Source: Thuidium tamariscinum | Lineage: Eukaryota > Streptophyta > Bryopsida > Hypnales > Thuidiaceae | DNA: 64,000 bases | NCBI GenBank assembly: GCA_947034885.2 | Contig: OX344750.2 | Location: 17,168,053-17,232,052 of the forward strand | Direction: 5' to 3' | In this document: piece after piece, positions 63,635 through 64,000 of the stretch | Numbering within the stretch: position 1 is the stretch's first letter | Layout of the letters: each line of letters starts with the position of its first letter | Program-made: the position numbers and the translations under genes | Notes under the pieces: generated by a model | Databases searched by the model: none | What the model saw: only the letters and a program-made list of their open reading frames with translations | What the model was told of the DNA's origin: nothing

Positions 63635-63814
63635 ATGGGGGTGGAGAATCGAGGGGGCCCGGAAGGGCCGACCCTTGCAGAAGAGGGCATTGCGGTGACA
63701 GAGAAAGAATTGACGCAGGCTGTTCAAGTGGCTTTGAACATCAGACCCCTGATTGCGTTGGAGCGTGCCCAGGGCTGTAAAGATTGTATTTCAGTTGTGG
63801 CCGGTGAACCGCAG
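63635..63814 (+). CDS. Kinesin-4 (FRA1/KIF4 type), first coding exon, truncated by the window
   Basis: 60 residues: a short acidic N-terminus, then VQVALNIRPLIALERAQGCK and ISVVAGEPQ, the first beta strand of a kinesin motor domain in the form typical of plant kinesin-4 (FRA1), where the matching text is VKVAVNIRPL and GC.ECVSV. Kinesin-4 proteins are plus-end motors; FRA1 acts in cell-wall deposition and cortical microtubule transport. The exon ends in phase 0 at CAG before GTGACC. The next conserved block (FTFDHVYG and the ATP-binding loop) is not in the remaining 186 bases, which are intron. Start ATG 63635 is the first in frame. Confidence 0.8.
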
Positions 63815-64000
63815 GTGACCTTCATTCTTTGTTGAGAATCCTGTTCACCTCGTTTTGGTTTCTTTCATTGTGAAACTGAAGCTTTCTTGCCTTCAGCTCT
63901 TGACCAGATCATCGTGCAATGTGCTTGTGGAATTTGTTGCTGATCATCTTGCACACGATCATGTGAATGACTCAAAGAAAGATAATAGTTACATTTGTCT

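Noticed and set aside
1-64000. tRNA, rRNA and other known structural RNA genes
   Set aside because: Looked for cloverleaf-like and conserved rRNA sequence by eye and recognised none; a covariance-model scan would be needed to exclude small ones.

Overview
The window reads as nuclear DNA of a streptophyte plant. Genes are split by many GT-AG introns, intergenic DNA is very AT-rich, TTTAGGG-type telomere-like repeats occur (36525-36562, 46256-46300), and every recognisable gene has a plant relative: chloroplast sensor kinase, plant IQ-BAG and penta-EF-hand proteins, SUV3, the succinate/fumarate carrier, GCP6 and a FRA1-type kinesin. A bryophyte, another early-diverging land plant or a close algal relative would fit, but the species cannot be named from sequence alone. 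There is no sign of a bacterial, organellar or viral insert.

Layout. 1-1770: exon-like pieces of an unrecognised minus-strand gene running off the left edge. 5000-10763 (+): a gene that joins an IQ-BAG module to a penta-EF-hand module. 11045-11392 (-): small unknown protein with a tandemly duplicated upstream region. 13535-19536 (-): SUV3 RNA helicase, 11 exons. 22034-23713 (-): mitochondrial succinate/fumarate carrier, 2 exons. 25711-34909 (+): GCP6, modelled as 19 exons. 35000-44000: gene-poor repeat DNA with a 55-bp minisatellite. 44230-45035: an inverted duplication with a near-perfect 46-bp hairpin core. 45080-47640: decayed gene-like sequence. 48280-52700: nested transposons. 53307-57515 (+): chloroplast sensor kinase, 9 exons. 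58470-62860: transposon-rich. 63635-end (+): first coding exon of a kinesin-4.

The genes are independent housekeeping loci, not a cluster. They act in mitochondrial RNA turnover and metabolite exchange, microtubule nucleation and transport, plastid redox signalling, and calcium/chaperone signalling. For the five multi-exon genes, splice phases were checked exon by exon and give open frames; the one uncertain stretch is GCP6 exons 10-12.

The most notable points are: (1) the IQ-BAG/PEF fusion, whose key exon encodes both the end of the BAG domain and the start of the PEF linker; (2) nine elements flanked by TTAA with CCC-type termini, one nested in another transposon whose second copy preserves the empty TTAA site; (3) a hAT-type MITE family with 8-bp target duplications; (4) an inverted duplication that looks like a young hairpin-RNA or MIRNA locus; (5) a TTAA element sitting at a 5' splice site of the sensor kinase gene.
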